A DNA stretch of 15,483 nucleotides, from contig CAZEHZ010000051.1 of assembly GCA_964512385.1 (NCBI GenBank), positions 1 through 15,483 of the forward strand. Reading direction: 5' to 3'. The notes beneath the pieces are model-generated. The model ran no database searches and was not told the DNA's origin. It was given only the letters and a program-made list of their open reading frames with translations. A program made the translations under genes and the position numbers. Within the stretch, counting starts at the first letter, position 1. Every line of letters starts with the position of its first letter. Shown piece after piece: positions 8,401-15,238 of the stretch. This DNA comes from CALXXL01 sp964512385 (GTDB lineage Bacteria > Verrucomicrobiota > Lentisphaeria > Victivallales > Victivallaceae).

Positions 8401-10513
8401 CCTTCTTATAGGCTCTGGCCACTAAAACCTTAACGTCATTGTCGGAGAGTTTAAGATTGCGGAACACCGGAATTTTGCGGAGCATATTCATAAAAGCGGC
8501 TTTAAACTTCTGGAATAAATTGGCATCCGCCCCTTTTTCGGCAAAGTGAGCTACAAACNNNNNNNNNNAAGCCGCCCGGAGTCCGGCTTCGGTGGTAACG
8601 TCAATCCCCAAATTGCGCTTAGCGGCAAACTTTTCAATATCGGCATAAAAGGAGTTGCCGATTTGGGTTAAAAAGTTGTTGTAACTGTCGCCGAAAAACT
8701 GTTGCATGGAATAATGCCCTAAAACTTCATGCAAAAAGACTTTCTTCACCCGGTCGGGGGAGAGATTACCGGCCACAAAGTAACAGGTATTGTCGGCCGG
8801 ATTAAATAAGCCTTCCGCGCGGCCGGAATATCCGGCGGAAGAAATTTCATTCTGTAAATTGGGCGGTAACTCGGCTTCGGTTTCCACCACGCCAAACCGC
8901 AGATTGTCCATTTTGGGGAATGCCCGAATCAGGCTGTTTAACTCCTGCACCGTATTGCTGAACCGTTCCCGCGCAAACAACGCCTTGTTTTTATCATCAT
9001 AAAGGAGTTCTTTTAAGCGGCTGGCGCCTTTTATGGCCAGCTCGTCATCACTTAAAGAATCCATTTCTTCGGCTTCCAGCATCGCTTGTTTAAAAGCGTT
9101 GACCGCCTGCATGGGGTCATCAGCTTTAATGGCGGCTTCCAGTCGATTTTGCATCCGGACTTCCGCCGGGGATAATTTATCTAAAGCGGACAATTTTTGC
9201 AGTTCTTCACTGGCGGTATCTAAAATTTGGCGGTGCTGTTCCAGATTTACGGCTTTAAATTGTTCCAGCCGGGCATTGTAAGCCAAGCCGCTCACGCCGA
9301 TACCACCGGCATAAACCGCACCCACGGCAAATTCCAGCGGCGTATCATTTAACAGCCAGTCGGCAATTTCACTGTTGGCCATACTGCGGATATCCTTACC
9401 GTCTTTATGCAGCATCAGATTGGCGGCACGTTGAGAAATGCCGGTTAAAGCTTCGCCGGTACCTTCTTTGGCCATATCGATAACCAACCCTTTAGTCGCC
9501 CGGCCAAAACAGTCCAAATAAGCCTTGCTTAACTGCTCCGGATTGGTGTAATATTTCCGCATCATACGGGGTACACCAAATAAATCTTCATAAACGGTCT
9601 CAAAAGTACCCACCGCCAAGGCGTTAGTTGCCCATTCAAAATTAGACATATTGGGGTCATTGCGGGTATCCATTGCTTCGGATGCCCCGGAGGTAACGCC
9701 AAAATAAAGTCCGGCTTTAGACACTCCAAAACGACCAACGCTGAACACCTTGCCGGGGCCTAACATCATACCCACGCCAACCGAGGGTAAATTCTGAATT
9801 GTTGCACTGGCGAGTTGCTCTAAAAACCCTTCCGGCGCCCCACGGTAGGCGGTCAGATTGTCGATGAGTTGCTTTTTCTGATCGCTGTAATTGGTGTAAA
9901 AGGCCTCCGATTGGCGGAAAAAAGAGGGTTCTTTACTGTATTGGTCAAAGTTGTAAGCTAATTGAGAATCCGGCAACACAGCGTCGATAATATTGGCCAT
10001 AAAACCGGCCACGGGTTGAAACATGGCCTCATGCACGCCGGCAGCACCTTTCGCCCCCATCGCCACGGTATCAGCCAAACCCTTGTCGGCGGTATAAATA
10101 CCGATTGGCACATCCACGGCCAACCGGGTGGCCAAAGACTTGCGTTTAGCTTTCGCCCGTAAATCGTCGCCGATAATCTGATAAAGCTCATCACTGGAAT
10201 AATTTTTATCCGGCCACACCTGTTTAACAATGGGGTCAAAGCCATCCATTACGGTATTCACATCCACATTAAACTGGTCGGCCATATACTTAGCCACCAT
10301 ATATTTCTTGCCATAGTTTACGGCATTTTCTTTATCTTCCGGCGTGGCGGAAATACGTTCTTGCTCACCGGCGGGCAGAATGGATAAAGGATCTGAAAAC
10401 GCATTAAGCGTAAAATCAGATTTATCTTGACCATTATTATTAACAAAAAAATGTTCATTTTCATTGATGATGCGTTGCGACTGTCCCCAAATATGTTCAG
10501 AAGTATCAATCAT
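2492..10513 (-). CDS. Giant polyvalent internal virion/ejection protein (T7 gp16 position) with effector modules
   Basis: The product is 2673 residues and contains a 10-N gap. Start ATG 10513 overlaps the upstream TAA (TAATG) with GGAG 9 bases away; an in-frame TTG at 10528 lacks this. Layout: residues 1-530, Gly/Ala-rich hydrophobic stretches near 135, 245 and 400; 540-720, metallopeptidase-like with HEVLGHY at 595-601; 730-850, possible PBECR-type nuclease domain; 885-934, ART remnant; 940-1165, domain with RPGWHA (W1063) and HIG (1073-1075); 1180-1352, ART-PolyVal-type ADP-ribosyltransferase (H1210, Y1238, E1332); 1360-1950, Lys/Glu-rich helical and coiled-coil region; near 2193, a NYFPA motif common in such proteins; 2310-2570, LPD38-like region with a hydrophobic segment near 2523-2546. 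Gene order puts it where T7 has gp16, which is ejected into the host and forms the trans-envelope channel. I see no lytic transglycosylase domain. Co-ejection of the modules as effectors is inference. Domain names come from motif recall, without a profile search. Confidence 0.93.
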   Translation of the reverse strand: MIDTSEHIWGQSQRIINENEHFFVNNNGQDKSDFTLNAFSDPLSILPAGEQERISATPEDKENAVNYGKKYMVAKYMADQFNVDVNTVMDGFDPIVKQVWPDKNYSSDELYQIIGDDLRAKAKRKSLATRLAVDVPIGIYTADKGLADTVAMGAKGAAGVHEAMFQPVAGFMANIIDAVLPDSQLAYNFDQYSKEPSFFRQSEAFYTNYSDQKKQLIDNLTAYRGAPEGFLEQLASATIQNLPSVGVGMMLGPGKVFSVGRFGVSKAGLYFGVTSGASEAMDTRNDPNMSNFEWATNALAVGTFETVYEDLFGVPRMMRKYYTNPEQLSKAYLDCFGRATKGLVIDMAKEGTGEALTGISQRAANLMLHKDGKDIRSMANSEIADWLLNDTPLEFAVGAVYAGGIGVSGLAYNARLEQFKAVNLEQHRQILDTASEELQKLSALDKLSPAEVRMQNRLEAAIKADDPMQAVNAFKQAMLEAEEMDSLSDDELAIKGASRLKELLYDDKNKALFARERFSNTVQELNSLIRAFPKMDNLRFGVVETEAELPPNLQNEISSAGYSGRAEGLFNPADNTCYFVAGNLSPDRVKKVFLHEVLGHYSMQQFFGDSYNNFLTQIGNSFYADIEKFAAKRNLGIDVTTEAGLRAAXXXXFVAHFAEKGADANLFQKFKAAFMNMLRKIPVFRNLKLSDNDVKVLVARAYKKVNQTAAVANNSGASVFSAALRRPGAANYADKTGKIVDGKVPHHADMFNVFKLDGNRLYADYEFLLGRHDQYFKNQIEVKSAVEFVLDAPELANEINNNLTLVRKDDETGKYFRIEIRKKADPKKQHHIRSAHEITAEQYNKAKAGISSPVLQPSSTGANSEQKTKSYSDFLNYNSTQFENVKFSVSPVWTGSAADYEQPSSQYIGSGEGFNYVIFSDKEIRIDEHIRFSLRQKPAPEKTIKAYKLFNVDEQGNPHALFIDKNNAMQLNTWYDADSPTIANFKNLETYKTYLVDKDGKAVIQDFNNKNQAPSKQEIASAAETQSRYVYVGTHKKSGEKLFYNWGLNGSGALAKFAMRPGWHATNVPSARHIGEMENGSVAYRRDNERWFEIEMAADIDYNNEAQQNKSKDIPDHLPTDGWYKFQTNTNANKAQDWYISGAIKIVRPLDVNETNNIASNMGYEVDLPYRNSDVRFSVAEEQIESENLKRWFGDSKVVDVRGKPLVVYHGSPNYGFTVFDKNKFGQRDDGDFGKGFYFTPSKGYASTYALEGYWNLDGDENKVYACYVSLKNPLIVNCRDKVVLEGKFRGLPLDEWMVEEGEYDGVIAKISPFDSGKDDGIWRIQEVVAFESTQIKSATDNNGQFDPANPDIRFAVAENLDESPDFDASVEALAKLLLPLANTHTVLRVDDVIGTAESSGIQLNMAQHGKMMYKAAEMAMEMKIKRQQVMRDAKQQKFLDYLYETELFYRYARDYSGKTDFKIVPSAKFKGTAFSGSFIADEWKQYSMPPRKTGNAMTDLATMQKRDDKLANADGIASDLLAKDIADKVGRDAVEVEEELVAYFADLTKKELRSKYAKEKRDKLAADKELDRQAKLEFEMQEQIRLDDAVTDILERGNRLEPDILETDYPVFENLYKHVMKHVPNRKLTPADVDAVNYALQNDSEAKTLLATTIKDAKKAAYNEYSKQLTAVKKELQKDNLDLNMLQKQVARFAKKYLPENLQGKFTDRIFKLADFTNKPSKKYLNGRRQYEFEAILKDILNAADESNKEGSLREIKNMLEAVKTKRNYKGIPTSVIPSEVATVNRIRQIFNLSAGGWRNLIADNLEALNTAEANGDLAEIARIAADNRLLELFGGLAFRSMNEVRTAEIELKRLVNGAKAAFRDKIAQRLALVQQMRTNVKDEVTFGKNHIPVGQEKKHWDFILKNAGLSSLMRIVAGKNIQNFDESQSGQLFSKVEAATQVEQTKLREMQNAFDVAMKEIAKVNGVLAKGKYLSSLGKIEEHSGVFVNMFTSEHNGVTVDNKRALKHESIPVEDYEAHGVMMPGARSLLAEFRKGNYVQFKGLRLDDVAADFLQRQIDDYDSGVVRSYLEFAESVDDANMDAVLKDARKQNKVTIFAANPAAETFQQHELALSQAAALQILLTYEQADYAKMMKFNGWTDKSIEQLKAFIKPEVLELGYWMRDYIKSQRAELDKLTFDRFGARLPVIENYFPASFKDGKVKQMQDENSMGRSAGQMSVTPAFLIARKFHLKQVDLNTSAFSIFFANQVEQSHFLAWSETMRDLRSVYGSQDVQSAITAYVGRNVVENLVERIDTIAKGGGDSMFAAKFLNSLYRHWVPAKIAFNISSFLKQLLGSAAYMHQVPVKDFALNVMAANPMNPEFNQFFAKYRNSDYAKNRMAGGLNKDLIYMLNYSRNNSPYAPWADTLMQYGTKLTLWGDKVSSITGGYACYKYHLDKLLAAGKSRAAAEDEAFKAYMRATDETQQSGYLKDLNYFQANQGAFRYLTAFLSNPIQVMNLEYQAFNELRYGTDKKAAAKKFAQTVLVNHIIIPTLMTLVTDLLSKGLDWDEYEFEDYLIAACLGQFEGVFLVGKVFSSLANFQADKLLGHKGYMPTMSALPIFDDVSRDIVFLNSRLNGKDFEDSDYWSLLKAAGDFGMVGGMFDNRLGALGMLVHAAGAQGKRLHKLFSEDK
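6458..6976 (-). other. ART-PolyVal-type ADP-ribosyltransferase module
   Basis: This covers residues 1180-1352. It begins with LKRWFGDSKVVD and a VVYHGS strand (H1210), followed by FGKGFYFTPS (Y1238), a YACYVSLKNPLIV strand, EYDGVIAK, and a closing QEVVAFESTQIKSA strand (E1332). It ends with DPANPDIRFAV. These blocks, in this order, are the signature of ART-PolyVal domains of phage polyvalent proteins. By analogy with H-Y-E class ARTs, H1210, Y1238 and E1332 are the candidate catalytic set. The family transfers ADP-ribose from NAD to targets; the target here is unknown. No key residue appears lost. Confidence 0.75.
7712..7861 (-). other. Collapsed ADP-ribosyltransferase-like module (remnant)
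   Basis: This covers residues 885-934, between two copies of the linker peptide (VKFSV and IRFSL). The segment begins VWTGSAADYEQPSSQYIGSGEG's first half at 892 and reaches IGSGEG at 908-913. In related phage ART-like domains that block starts VWHGS and continues into a GxGLYF core. Here it jumps directly to FNYVIFSDKEIRI (914-926), which resembles the last strand of the same domain class. The roughly 100-residue core between is absent, and the usual His is Thr894. The frame is intact, so this is an in-frame deletion scar rather than a frameshift. It is presumably inactive. Confidence 0.55.
8354..8902 (-). other. Metallopeptidase-like module inside the giant protein
   Basis: This covers residues 538-720. 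HEVLGH at 595-600 fits the HEXXGH form of the zinc motif, known from dipeptidyl peptidase III (M49) and seen in many giant phage polyvalent proteins, rather than classic HEXXH. In such domains a downstream Glu-rich helix supplies the third ligand. Here the matching helix reads FVAHFAE from residue 653, and its first positions fall in the N gap at residues 649-652. A preceding strand (NPADNTCYFVAGNL) and the VKKVFLHE helix are typical of the fold. Activity is plausible but unproven, and the third ligand cannot be seen. Confidence 0.6.
8559..8568. other. Assembly gap of 10 N
   Basis: Ten undetermined bases lie inside the giant gene. The flanking frame stays open if the gap is exactly 10 bases. 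Ten Ns is a common scaffolding placeholder, so the true length may differ. The gap spans residues 649-652, where a third metal ligand of the peptidase-like module would be expected. Confidence 0.99.
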
Positions 10514-12369
10514 TATTTTACGCTCCAATTTTCACCATCAGAAATTACAATATCTTCATAGTTGCTGTAAGCATCGGCAAAAACGTCATTGCCATTTTTA
10601 AGTTTTAATACCATCCGGCCGGAGGAATGCTTGTAAACGGATAAAATATCGCTTTTAAGTAGGTCATTTGGATTGGATTCAGTTGGCATATCCCATCTTG
10701 CCCGATATGCCGGAGCAAGTAAAGCCGCTTTCATAGTCCAGGTGCTTTCGCTTTCCGGAATGCGTTCTTTCGGGGCATCAACAATCATGCCGGGTTTATC
10801 GTCTAAAGATCGAAGATTACCAAATTTATCAAAGAGTTCGGTAAACTTCTTTTCGGCAAAATCGGATCGCATTTTTTTGATATAAGCAAAAATTTCGTCC
10901 GGTTGTTTTCCCTGCATATATAAAGCGTTGGCCACCCGATAGGCATCATTTTTCAGCTTAATTTGTTCCACTTCATCCGGGTCATTAAACATGCCATTAC
11001 GTACAAAAGAGCGGTCGAGTTCTTTTTTAACTGCCTCCATGCCCGGCACGCTCCAAATATTATTACCTTTACGCCATGAATCAAAATGGTCATTAACCTG
11101 TTTAATTAAATTTGACGCCGTAGCAACATCGCCATTACTAACTTCAATCGCCCGATTCAACATGATGGAACGTTCGTTACTCCAATCGGCCGGATTGCCG
11201 GACGGCATCGAGTTATTTAAAGAGTCTTTAAACTGCTCGATTTGTAAGGTTTGCTGTCGCTTATCAAAAGCCGGTACGCTATTCTGATACTGGATTAAAT
11301 ACTCTTTGCGTTGAAAATACTCATCAAGATTAATTTTGCCCTGCTTGTAGTCGTTGGTAATATCGTCAAAAGTTGGAGCAGTACCGAATTCGACTTTTTT
11401 GCGGAAGTTGCCAAAAGCATCATTGCTTTTAATCAGATTTCCACGGGCAATTTCAGTTTCTTTGCGGCGGTTCTGAGCGTCGGCAAAATTGATGTAAGTT
11501 GTGGCGGCCTGGTCGGAAAGTTCGCCATTCTGCCATTTCTGTTTCAGTTCGTCCACGGTAGGCGGGGTAGAATTTTCATCAAGATATGAGGCTTTAAAAA
11601 ATTCAAAAGCCCGATTTTCGTTTTCCGTTTTCCGGGCATTTAAAAAATTGCCTAACTCCCGGCGGTCATCCAGCGTCAAATTGTTCAACTGATTTTTATC
11701 TTGTACCATATTGGCCAAATCGTTCAGTTCGGCGTAGGTGGCATTTTTGGCCAAATCGGTAATGGAATAATAATCCTCTTTGCGGTCAACTTCCCGCAAA
11801 AAGACTTCCCGTTCATCGGGGCGGAGTAGCTGGGCATTGATGCCGTCAGTAATCTGCTGGCGGGCAAAATCAAAATCACCCTGCTTACAGGCAAAATCGA
11901 TGCGGGCAATATTGTTACTGCGTAAAACGGTGGCTTCACTCTGCCAGCTGGTAGCCTCGGTATTCTGTTGTTGTTTTAAGCGGCGGGCGGCTAAACCGGC
12001 TTTAGCCTGCTTGCGTGTCTCGGCGGACATTTTTTCCATAATGGGGTTAATACGGTCATCTAAAATGGCGTTAAACTCATTAAGTTTATCGCCATAGCTG
12101 GCATATTCGTTGGGATTTGAGCGGCAAAAAGTATCAAACTGGCCGTAAACGTCATTAACGGCTAAATCGAGTTCACTTACCGCATCAAAATCGGCGGCCT
12201 GTTGCTTAGCCTTAAAAAAGTCGGCCACGGCATAGGTAGCCCGGCTAACCGACCGGCTGGCACTGGAAAAATCCTGTATATTATAATTTGTGTTTACGCC
12301 GGCATGCGGAACGGCATTAGCGTTAATCAAACTATTTTGTGGTGTCGTAACTAAAGGAATATTGGGCAT
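10513..12369 (-). CDS. Internal virion protein B, T7 gp15-like by position
   Basis: The product is 618 residues, rich in Gln, Asn, Lys, Asp and Ala, and looks almost wholly helical. It has coiled-coil-like stretches near residues 50-135 (AVADFFKAKQQAADFDA, then a KQQQNTEATSW block) and 250-330. No enzymatic motif, signal peptide or membrane segment is visible. It follows the gp14-like gene and precedes the giant gp16-position gene, as in T7, where gp15 and gp16 together form the inner core and are ejected into the host envelope. T7 gp15 is about 750 residues, so this one is somewhat shorter. The start at 12369 has GGAG 9 bases upstream. Its TAA overlaps the next ATG by one base, suggesting coupled synthesis in fixed ratio. 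The assignment rests more on gene order and composition than on recognised sequence. Confidence 0.85.
   Translation of the reverse strand: MPNIPLVTTPQNSLINANAVPHAGVNTNYNIQDFSSASRSVSRATYAVADFFKAKQQAADFDAVSELDLAVNDVYGQFDTFCRSNPNEYASYGDKLNEFNAILDDRINPIMEKMSAETRKQAKAGLAARRLKQQQNTEATSWQSEATVLRSNNIARIDFACKQGDFDFARQQITDGINAQLLRPDEREVFLREVDRKEDYYSITDLAKNATYAELNDLANMVQDKNQLNNLTLDDRRELGNFLNARKTENENRAFEFFKASYLDENSTPPTVDELKQKWQNGELSDQAATTYINFADAQNRRKETEIARGNLIKSNDAFGNFRKKVEFGTAPTFDDITNDYKQGKINLDEYFQRKEYLIQYQNSVPAFDKRQQTLQIEQFKDSLNNSMPSGNPADWSNERSIMLNRAIEVSNGDVATASNLIKQVNDHFDSWRKGNNIWSVPGMEAVKKELDRSFVRNGMFNDPDEVEQIKLKNDAYRVANALYMQGKQPDEIFAYIKKMRSDFAEKKFTELFDKFGNLRSLDDKPGMIVDAPKERIPESESTWTMKAALLAPAYRARWDMPTESNPNDLLKSDILSVYKHSSGRMVLKLKNGNDVFADAYSNYEDIVISDGENWSVK
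10523..10526 (-). promoter_or_regulatory. Ribosome binding site for the giant gene
   Basis: GGAG on the minus strand lies 9 bases upstream of ATG 10513. It sits inside the final codons of the gp15-like gene. It supports the ATG that overlaps the upstream stop over the in-frame TTG at 10528, whose codon adjoins the site itself and so could not use it. Confidence 0.75.
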
Positions 12370-12384
12370 GATGTATATCTCCGG

Positions 12385-12927
12385 TTATTTGGAATTGGGC
12401 TTAAATGCCGACGCTAAGCCGCCGGTTAAATCGGCGCCGGCGGTCAAGCCGGCGGCTAAAAGTGAGCCGGTAAAATTCTGCCCCTTTGCCACTCTGGACT
12501 GGAACAGATAATTTTGTTTAAGGGCGGCATGTTGACTAAAAGCGGCGGCACCTTTGCGGCGTAAATCTAAATTTTCCAGTTGCTGATTGCTGGCGGTCTC
12601 ACCTAATACAGCTAATGGCGATCCGGTTAAAGCCACGCCGGACTTAGCCAGGCGAACGGCCTGCATAGACCGGATGCGGGCCTGTTCGGTTTTCTGTCGC
12701 TTCTCCATTTCCAAAGTATCTTTTTGCAACTGGTCAGCCTCCAGTTGTTCCAGTTTGGCATTGCGTTCAGCGGCTTTAGCCTGAGCGTCCGCATTGGCCG
12801 TTTGCTGTTGATAGTTAATCATGCCTCCGGCAATGGTTCCGGCGGCACCCACGGCAGCGCCACCGGCGGCAATCGCTTCGCCCACGGTAACAGATACTCC
12901 GGCAATCGTAAAAAGTGTAGCTCCCAT
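12385..12927 (-). CDS. Internal virion protein A, T7 gp14-like
   Basis: The product is 180 residues. The N-terminus (GATLFTIAGVSVTVGEAIAA and on to about residue 38) is a hydrophobic Gly/Ala-rich segment, as in gp14-type proteins that insert in the host outer membrane after ejection. A Lys/Glu/Gln-rich coiled coil follows (about 42-90), then a segment SGVALTGSPLAVLGETASNQ and DLRRKGA that is characteristic of this podovirus family, and a Gly/Ala-rich C-terminus. T7 gp14 is 196 residues, so the length fits. An in-frame ATG at 12960 would add 11 residues, but the strong AGGAGG at 12935-12940 with 7-base spacing points to 12927. That site overlaps the TAG of the nozzle gene, leaving an 11-base gap. 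Confidence 0.88.
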   Translation of the reverse strand: MGATLFTIAGVSVTVGEAIAAGGAAVGAAGTIAGGMINYQQQTANADAQAKAAERNAKLEQLEADQLQKDTLEMEKRQKTEQARIRSMQAVRLAKSGVALTGSPLAVLGETASNQQLENLDLRRKGAAAFSQHAALKQNYLFQSRVAKGQNFTGSLLAAGLTAGADLTGGLASAFKPNSK

Positions 12928-12934
12928 ATAAAAA

Positions 12935-12940
12935 CCTCCT
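12935..12940 (-). promoter_or_regulatory. Strong ribosome binding site that decides the gp14-like start
   Basis: A perfect AGGAGG on the minus strand lies 7 bases upstream of ATG 12927 and shares two bases with the nozzle stop codon (12939-12941). It makes the alternative start at 12960 unlikely. Confidence 0.85.
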
Positions 12941-15119
12941 ATAAAACCGACACTAAACAACTTATATTCATCGGATACGGTAAAATTTGTGTTAAAGTAA
13001 TTTTAGCCTCTTCATTCCAGCCGGGCAATGCATTAAATTCGGCTACGCCGGACTTAAGAGTCAGCTGGCAATCCATATTATCTTTTAAAACATCATAAGC
13101 AAAAAAATCCTGCTCCAAACTGTCGCCTAATTGGATTTCCCCGCCTAAAGAGTCATAATATCGCACTCTTACTTTGGATGGATTCTTGGGTCGTGTCATG
13201 GTGGAACCGCCCTGATACGCCACTTCCAGCGGCATCGGCTGTAAGATAGACAAATAAGGTATTCCGATTAAAAGATGTTCAAAGCCGGGTTCAATGGCAA
13301 TAGAGCCATTTTGTACAAGGTCGTCATTTTTAAACACGCCATCGCCAACGATAGAAACCTCATAGCCGTTTAAAAGAGCTAAATCTTCGGTATCGTATAA
13401 GCAACAATCTAAATAGACGTTGTAATTAAGCAGCTCTAAAAAGTAACGGTTATTGCGTTTTACGGCAAAATAGATTAAATCATTGCCGGCCGCCGGCAAA
13501 ACGGTAACATCAATAAATTCTCCGATAGTGGTTATATTAGTCCAGGCAATAACCTCCTGATCACGCTCATAAGTCAAACAGGAGATATCGCCGGAACTAA
13601 GCACACAAAACAGCCGGGTAAACGGGGCGGAAGAGAGGGCGGAAGACTTGATCCCGACTTGATTGATATGGTCGGCCAGTAAAGTAAGGTCGGCAGCCAC
13701 AAAGTTATTGCGTTCCCAAGAATAAGAAAGTTCCCGCACTTTAACGCCGGGGCGCTGCACAAACAGCACACTATCACCGGCCAAAATCGCCGGAATAGCG
13801 GCGGAACCATAAACGGATTGGCGGGAACATTTTACGCTGGTCGGAGTCAACGCCTCATCCTGCCCGCTGCCGGAAAGTTTCCATTCGGAATCGATCGTAC
13901 CGATTAGCAAAACATCATGCGAACAAAGCCAAACAATGGAATTAACGGTACTGGAAGCCAAGGTATAACTTAACCCGGCATCATCTTCATCGCCTAACTT
14001 AAAATTGTTCCAGTCATTAGTTTTGCTCAGCCAAAGGGTATTACGTTGTTTGGTGGTTCCGGCAAAAACCAAACGTTCTTCGTAAAATTCCACGCAGGCA
14101 GGATAGCCATTAACATCGCTCCAAGCGGGTTCGTGCCAATCCTTCGTGGGGTCAAGCGAGCCGATTTTCTTAATTACGGTACCGGACGCATGGCGGGCAT
14201 CGGTAACGGTGGAAATTTTAACCACGCCATTAACCACAAAATTATTGTTGATAAATTTAGCTTCACAGTATTTAATAGTTCCGGTGGTGGATTGCTCATA
14301 TCCGGACATGGATAAGCGGTATAACACATTTTCGTCATCTTCATCGCCGGAGGTCTCCACGTTGTTATCTTTACTGGAAGTATAAGAAAGGTAGTCAATC
14401 CAGCTTACCCCATTGTCATAGCTTTTTTGAATGGTCAGCCGTCCAGTCCAAGTGCCGTGAGTAGAGAGCGTCCAGCCGCCGGACACCTCTAACGCATCAG
14501 ACACGCCATCGGCATTAAAATCTTTTTCCAAAACGCCGTCTTTACGATAGTGGACTAAGGTAAAATAACTATTCACATGGCCGGCTTTAAACAGATCGGC
14601 GGAAGATGTTAAAGCGACATTGCCTGATAAAGCGGAAGCGGTAATAGTAGTATCGGTTAAATTGGCGTCCATTACCGGGGGATAAGTCAACTGGAATTCA
14701 GTAAAAGTAAAATCATCACTGCTAAGGCGTTTGAGTTCGTATACCATATAATTTTTATGGCATACCCAAGCCACATCGCCACATTGCACCAGTCGAATAC
14801 CGTCTAAATCGTCAATGGAATACGGAGTAAGCAGCGTTTTAACAATATTGCCGGTAATAGAATAAACCACTAAGCGACCGGGCATAAAGACTAAAATGTA
14901 ACAATTAGAATTATCCACATAAAAATGTTCCAGCTTAACCGGCTTATCGCCTAAGTCGGCTAAAAAGTTGGTACCGGGTCGGCGTTCAGCGGCGCCGAAC
15001 GGGGTAACAAAAAAGTTTTCGCAAATGCGGCATCCACGGGAGTATTGCTGCACATCCACTCTGGCGAGCATTTTCTCAGAAAGTTCGCCAGCGTTAAAAG
15101 AATTAACATGAATTTCCAT
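12939..15119 (-). CDS. Tail nozzle protein, T7 gp12 / tail tubular protein B-like
   Basis: The product is 726 residues. The N-terminus has the family signature: NSFNAGELSEKM, then a YSRGCRICENF block and the very conserved FGAAERRPGT. The mid-region carries EERLVFAGT (about 343), a TLWLSKTNDWNNF block, LASSTVNSIVWL, LLIGTIDSEWKLSG, and near residue 456 FVQRPGVKVRELSYSWE. These mark the nozzle proteins of T7-like and BPP-1-like podoviruses, which form the distal tail tube through which DNA and core proteins leave. T7 gp12 is 794 residues, so the size is normal. Residues 200-211 form a calcium-loop-like motif, DFNADGVSDALE. The start at 15119 has GAGGG 8 bases upstream. The gene's first 32 coding bases and its ribosome site are duplicated at 15207-15250. 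The gp11-like adaptor expected just upstream is not in the window. Confidence 0.92.
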   Translation of the reverse strand: MEIHVNSFNAGELSEKMLARVDVQQYSRGCRICENFFVTPFGAAERRPGTNFLADLGDKPVKLEHFYVDNSNCYILVFMPGRLVVYSITGNIVKTLLTPYSIDDLDGIRLVQCGDVAWVCHKNYMVYELKRLSSDDFTFTEFQLTYPPVMDANLTDTTITASALSGNVALTSSADLFKAGHVNSYFTLVHYRKDGVLEKDFNADGVSDALEVSGGWTLSTHGTWTGRLTIQKSYDNGVSWIDYLSYTSSKDNNVETSGDEDDENVLYRLSMSGYEQSTTGTIKYCEAKFINNNFVVNGVVKISTVTDARHASGTVIKKIGSLDPTKDWHEPAWSDVNGYPACVEFYEERLVFAGTTKQRNTLWLSKTNDWNNFKLGDEDDAGLSYTLASSTVNSIVWLCSHDVLLIGTIDSEWKLSGSGQDEALTPTSVKCSRQSVYGSAAIPAILAGDSVLFVQRPGVKVRELSYSWERNNFVAADLTLLADHINQVGIKSSALSSAPFTRLFCVLSSGDISCLTYERDQEVIAWTNITTIGEFIDVTVLPAAGNDLIYFAVKRNNRYFLELLNYNVYLDCCLYDTEDLALLNGYEVSIVGDGVFKNDDLVQNGSIAIEPGFEHLLIGIPYLSILQPMPLEVAYQGGSTMTRPKNPSKVRVRYYDSLGGEIQLGDSLEQDFFAYDVLKDNMDCQLTLKSGVAEFNALPGWNEEAKITLTQILPYPMNISCLVSVL

Positions 15120-15131
15120 CTTTCAAACCCT
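15088..15131 (-). repeat. 44-bp exact direct repeat, copy at the nozzle gene start
   Basis: This copy is identical to 15207-15250 at an offset of 119 bases. It contains the first 11 codons of the nozzle gene (the last incomplete), its ATG and most of the ribosome site. Flanks differ on both sides (g15087 versus c15206; c15132 versus t15251), so the match ends cleanly at both boundaries. Confidence 0.95.
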
Positions 15132-15238
15132 CAATAAAAAAACCTAAACACGCTATCAGAAACACCACACATTCTGCTTTTTACTAACGAGGCGGCACGT
15201 TGCCGCCCAGCGTTAAAAGAATTAACATGAATTTCCAT
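15131..15238 (-). pseudogene. Duplicated 5' end of the nozzle gene, 35-codon frame
   Basis: From the duplicated ATG the frame reads MEIHVNSFNAG, identical to the nozzle N-terminus. It then leaves the family sequence at the repeat boundary and continues RQRAASLVKSRMCGVSDSV to a TGA at 15131-15133, 11 bases before the real nozzle start. The downstream part could be the C-terminal tail of a true upstream phage gene joined to the duplicated start, since an 11-base spacing to the next gene matches other junctions here. It could also be an assembly artefact. I give it no function. Confidence 0.45.

Noticed and set aside
10513..10528. TTG start at 10528 for the giant gene, adding five residues
   Set aside because: The TTG directly adjoins the GGAG, which therefore cannot serve it. 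The ATG at 10513 has correct spacing and overlaps the upstream stop.
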